Under the pieces are notes generated by a model. It searched no databases and was not told the origin of the DNA. It saw nothing but the letters and a program-made list of their open reading frames with translations. From assembly GCA_007128555.1 (NCBI GenBank), contig SKXF01000278.1:1-5843 (forward strand): DNA of 5,843 nucleotides, read 5' to 3'. A program made the translations under genes and the position numbers. This DNA comes from Clostridia bacterium. GTDB lineage: Bacteria; Bacillota_E; SLMV01; PUMD01. Shown here one piece after another: positions 4,052 to 5,843 of the stretch (positions are counted from its first letter, which is position 1; each line of letters starts with the position of its first letter).

Positions 4052-4930
4052 TCACTGCTTCAGCCGAGGATCCAGAACATCACGCAACGTGTCGCCCACC
4101 AGGTTCAAAGACAAGATCGCAGCCATAATGGCCAAACTCGGCAGGGCCGTAACATGGGGTGCATCGAGAAAATACTGCCGGCCCGAGCTGGCCATCATTC
4201 CCCACTCAGCAGCCGGTGCACGGACACCGAAGCCCAGGGAGCTGAGAAGCGATACTGCCATGATCGCCGATGCCAGGTAAAGCGTACTGAAAACAATTAA
4301 CACCGACACGAAGTTCACCAAGATATGCCGCCAGATGATGCGCAAGTCCTTTGCCCCTGCGGCGCGCGCCGATTCAACATAGGTCTGCTCCCTCAGCGAG
4401 ATCACCTGGCTCCGGGTGACTCGAGCAAAGGCGGGTATAATCTGAATGCCTACCGCGACCATCACGTTATTCAGCCCAGGGCCCAACACCGAAACAATGG
4501 CTAGGGCGAGTAAGATCCCGGGAATAGCCATCAGTATATCCACAAACCGGAGCAGGAGATTATCCAGGCGAGAGTAGTAGCCACCCAGAACGCCAATCAA
4601 AATGCCCACTGTCACCCCGATGCTTGTGGAAATGACGCCCGCACGCAAAGATAATCGAGCACCGTAGAGCAAGCGGGTGAAGATGCATCTTCCGCCCTCA
4701 TCGGTTCCCAGTGGATAGCGGACTAACTCACCAGGAGCCGCGAGACGATTGGGCGGATCCAGACGATACGGATCGTTGGGAGCGATGTGTCCGGCAAATA
4801 TCGCCCCCAGGATGAGCAAGCTTAGTATAATCAGGCCGACCATGGCACTAGGGTCTCGGAGTATACGCTTCGCAGCCCATAGATAAAAAGACGGTTGTTT
4901 CGTTTCCTCAGGAGATCTTGCGACAGACAT
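4052..4930 (-). CDS. dppC: Peptide/nickel-class ABC transporter permease, DppC/OppC-like
   Basis: The 292-residue inner-membrane subunit, with its DppB partner, forms the channel of an ABC importer taking up di/oligopeptides or related solutes delivered by a substrate-binding protein. Residues 1-27 are a cytoplasmic head (WAAKRILRDPSAM), followed by a first membrane helix at about 30-47. The family motif LGTDEGGRCIFTRLLYGARLSL follows at 74-95, and further helices lie at about 98-117, 128-150, 153-170, 207-229 and 262-280. The EAA loop that docks on the ATPases is at about 181-204 (QTYVESARAAGAKD then IIWRHIL), and WGMMASSGRQY at 243-253 and NLVGDTLRDVLDPRLK at 276-291 are the usual C-terminal signatures. 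The motif LGTDxxGRD has Cys82 for Asp. The start at 4930 is supported by AAGGAGGA six bases upstream. It lies 24 bp after dppB, so co-transcription is expected. Sequence alone does not distinguish dipeptide, oligopeptide or metal-chelate substrates. Confidence 0.93.
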   Translation of the reverse strand: MSVARSPEETKQPSFYLWAAKRILRDPSAMVGLIILSLLILGAIFAGHIAPNDPYRLDPPNRLAAPGELVRYPLGTDEGGRCIFTRLLYGARLSLRAGVISTSIGVTVGILIGVLGGYYSRLDNLLLRFVDILMAIPGILLALAIVSVLGPGLNNVMVAVGIQIIPAFARVTRSQVISLREQTYVESARAAGAKDLRIIWRHILVNFVSVLIVFSTLYLASAIMAVSLLSSLGFGVRAPAAEWGMMASSGRQYFLDAPHVTALPSLAIMAAILSLNLVGDTLRDVLDPRLKQ

Positions 4931-4936
4931 CCTTAC

Positions 4937-4944
4937 TCCTCCTT
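4937..4944 (-). promoter_or_regulatory. Ribosome binding site of dppC
   Basis: On the minus strand AAGGAGGA lies six bases before the ATG at 4930-4928, within the 24-bp gap after dppB. It confirms the start of dppC and independent initiation inside a dppBC operon. Confidence 0.8.
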
Positions 4945-4954
4945 ATCCCTGGCC

Positions 4955-5843
4955 TCACGAATACCTGATCCTCGGGTCCAGGACTGCGTAAAAGAGATCG
5001 ACACATAGATTGATCACAACGGACGCCAGACCTGTTACGAGTACCACACCCTGGATGACAGGAAAGTCATTGGACATAACGGCCGTCACCGATAGCCGCC
5101 CCATTCCGGGCCAGGCGAAGATCGTTTCGCACACCACGGCACCGCCGAACATACGTACCAGCTGCGCCCCCATCACGGTGACGATGGGCAACATGGCGTT
5201 CTTCAGAGCGTGGCGGTATGTGATGACCCGCTCATGGAGCCCCTTCGAGCGTGCTGTGGTGATATAGTCCTGCCGCAGCACTTCCAGCATGGCGGAACGC
5301 GTGAGGCGTGTAAGCGTGGCCATATAGGTAATGCCCAGTGTAAACGCAGGAAGCAGGACATAGCTCAGACCTCGCAAAGACCAGATCGGCCTCGACATCC
5401 CCAGGAGTGGGAGCCACTCTAACTTATAAGCGAAGAGCCACATCACAGAAAGACCAATAAAAAAAATGGGAACCGATAGGCCAATGATGGCAAATACCAT
5501 GGCTCCTCGATCAATCCATGAACCACGCCTCACAGCAGCAATGACGCCGAGAAGGATGGCCGTGGACATGGACCATGTCGTTGAAAATATCATCAGCGTG
5601 AGCGTGTTAGGCAGGGTCCTAGTAATATCTGCCAGGACAGGCGCTCGGGATACGAGCGATCGACCGAAGTTCCCACGGATGGCTCCCCCCACGTATCGAA
5701 AATATTGCTCCCAGATGGGTCGATCCAGACCATAGTGTGCTCTGATTCGTTCCACCACTTCGGGAGCCGCATCAGGGCCGGCAATGTACACGGCTGGATC
5801 TCCCGGAATGAACTGGATCAGCAAGAAGGTCATCGTAAGGACG
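4955..5843 (-). CDS. dppB: Peptide/nickel-class ABC transporter permease, DppB/OppB-like, 5' end cut by window edge
   Basis: This is the C-terminal 295 codons of the partner permease. The frame stays open to the window edge, and the Met at 5833 is internal: it lies within the first membrane helix (VLTMTFLLIQFIPGDPA), whereas DppB proteins normally have about 15-30 residues before this point. Counting from that Met, PGDPA (10-14) ends helix one, HYGLDRPIWEQYFRYV (33-48) and GNFGRSL (54-60) are the family's periplasmic-domain signatures, helices lie at about 78-100, 111-137, 158-175, 217-236 and 262-284, the EAA loop is at about 189-212 (DYITTARSKGLHER then YRHALKNAMLP), ETIFAWPGMGRL (236-247) is a strong DppB mark, and DPRIRY closes the protein. 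No lesion is visible. It is transcribed ahead of dppC; the ATPase and binding-protein genes are probably outside the window. Confidence 0.93.
   Translation of the reverse strand, partial: VLTMTFLLIQFIPGDPAVYIAGPDAAPEVVERIRAHYGLDRPIWEQYFRYVGGAIRGNFGRSLVSRAPVLADITRTLPNTLTLMIFSTTWSMSTAILLGVIAAVRRGSWIDRGAMVFAIIGLSVPIFFIGLSVMWLFAYKLEWLPLLGMSRPIWSLRGLSYVLLPAFTLGITYMATLTRLTRSAMLEVLRQDYITTARSKGLHERVITYRHALKNAMLPIVTVMGAQLVRMFGGAVVCETIFAWPGMGRLSVTAVMSNDFPVIQGVVLVTGLASVVINLCVDLFYAVLDPRIRYS

Noticed and set aside
3701..4300. 199-codon plus-strand open frame crossing the intergenic gap into dppC
   Set aside because: Its second half is antisense to the conserved DppC C-terminus, its composition is unlike a folded protein (many Arg, Ser, Gln, Cys), and no Shine-Dalgarno sequence precedes it.
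5831..5833. ATG at 5833 as the start of DppB
   Set aside because: It lies inside the first membrane helix, upstream codons stay open to the window edge, and no ribosome site can be seen, so the gene is better treated as partial.

Overview
The window carries six protein-coding genes or gene parts in three transcription blocks. No mobile element, CRISPR array, rRNA or tRNA was seen. The DNA is moderately GC-rich and has strong Shine-Dalgarno sites (GGAGG, AAGGAGG), so it is bacterial. The mix of a YtcJ-type amidohydrolase, an M20 hydrolase, a DapF-fold epimerase and a Dpp/Opp permease suggests a peptide- or amino-acid-scavenging heterotroph. Chloroflexota-like lineages are one possibility, but the sequence does not fix the taxon.

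Layout. (1) 1-680, minus: N-terminal part of a YtcJ/Amidohydro_3 metal-dependent hydrolase that runs off the left edge. (2) 681-993: divergent intergenic region with a likely promoter in each direction, dyads near both promoters and a branched hairpin at 777-821. (3) 994-3411, plus: a probable operon of a 49-residue small protein, an M20 (ArgE/DapE-type) hydrolase joined to it by a TGATG stop/start overlap, and a DapF-family epimerase 55 bp further on. (4) 3412-4051: about 640 bp without a credible gene but rich in palindromes and inverted repeats, between converging transcription units. (5) 4052-5843, minus: dppC and dppB, the two membrane subunits of a peptide/nickel-class ABC importer; dppB runs off the right edge.

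Main point of interest. The central operon looks like a DapE-DapF pair, consecutive steps of lysine/meso-diaminopimelate synthesis, but both proteins depart from the canonical active site. In the M20 protein the first His and the general-base Glu remain, while the bridging Asp is Asn146, the next Glu is Asp181, the last metal-binding His is Leu408, and the His usually contributed by the dimerisation domain is Tyr230. In the DapF-like protein both catalytic Cys (78, 231) remain, but two residues that hold the distal end of diaminopimelate are changed (the GNPH Asn to Glu169, the ERG Arg to Ala222). Together with the coupled small protein and the nearby hydrolase and permease, this suggests a repurposed pathway acting on some other amino acid or peptide derivative rather than ordinary lysine biosynthesis. 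That functional reading is inference.
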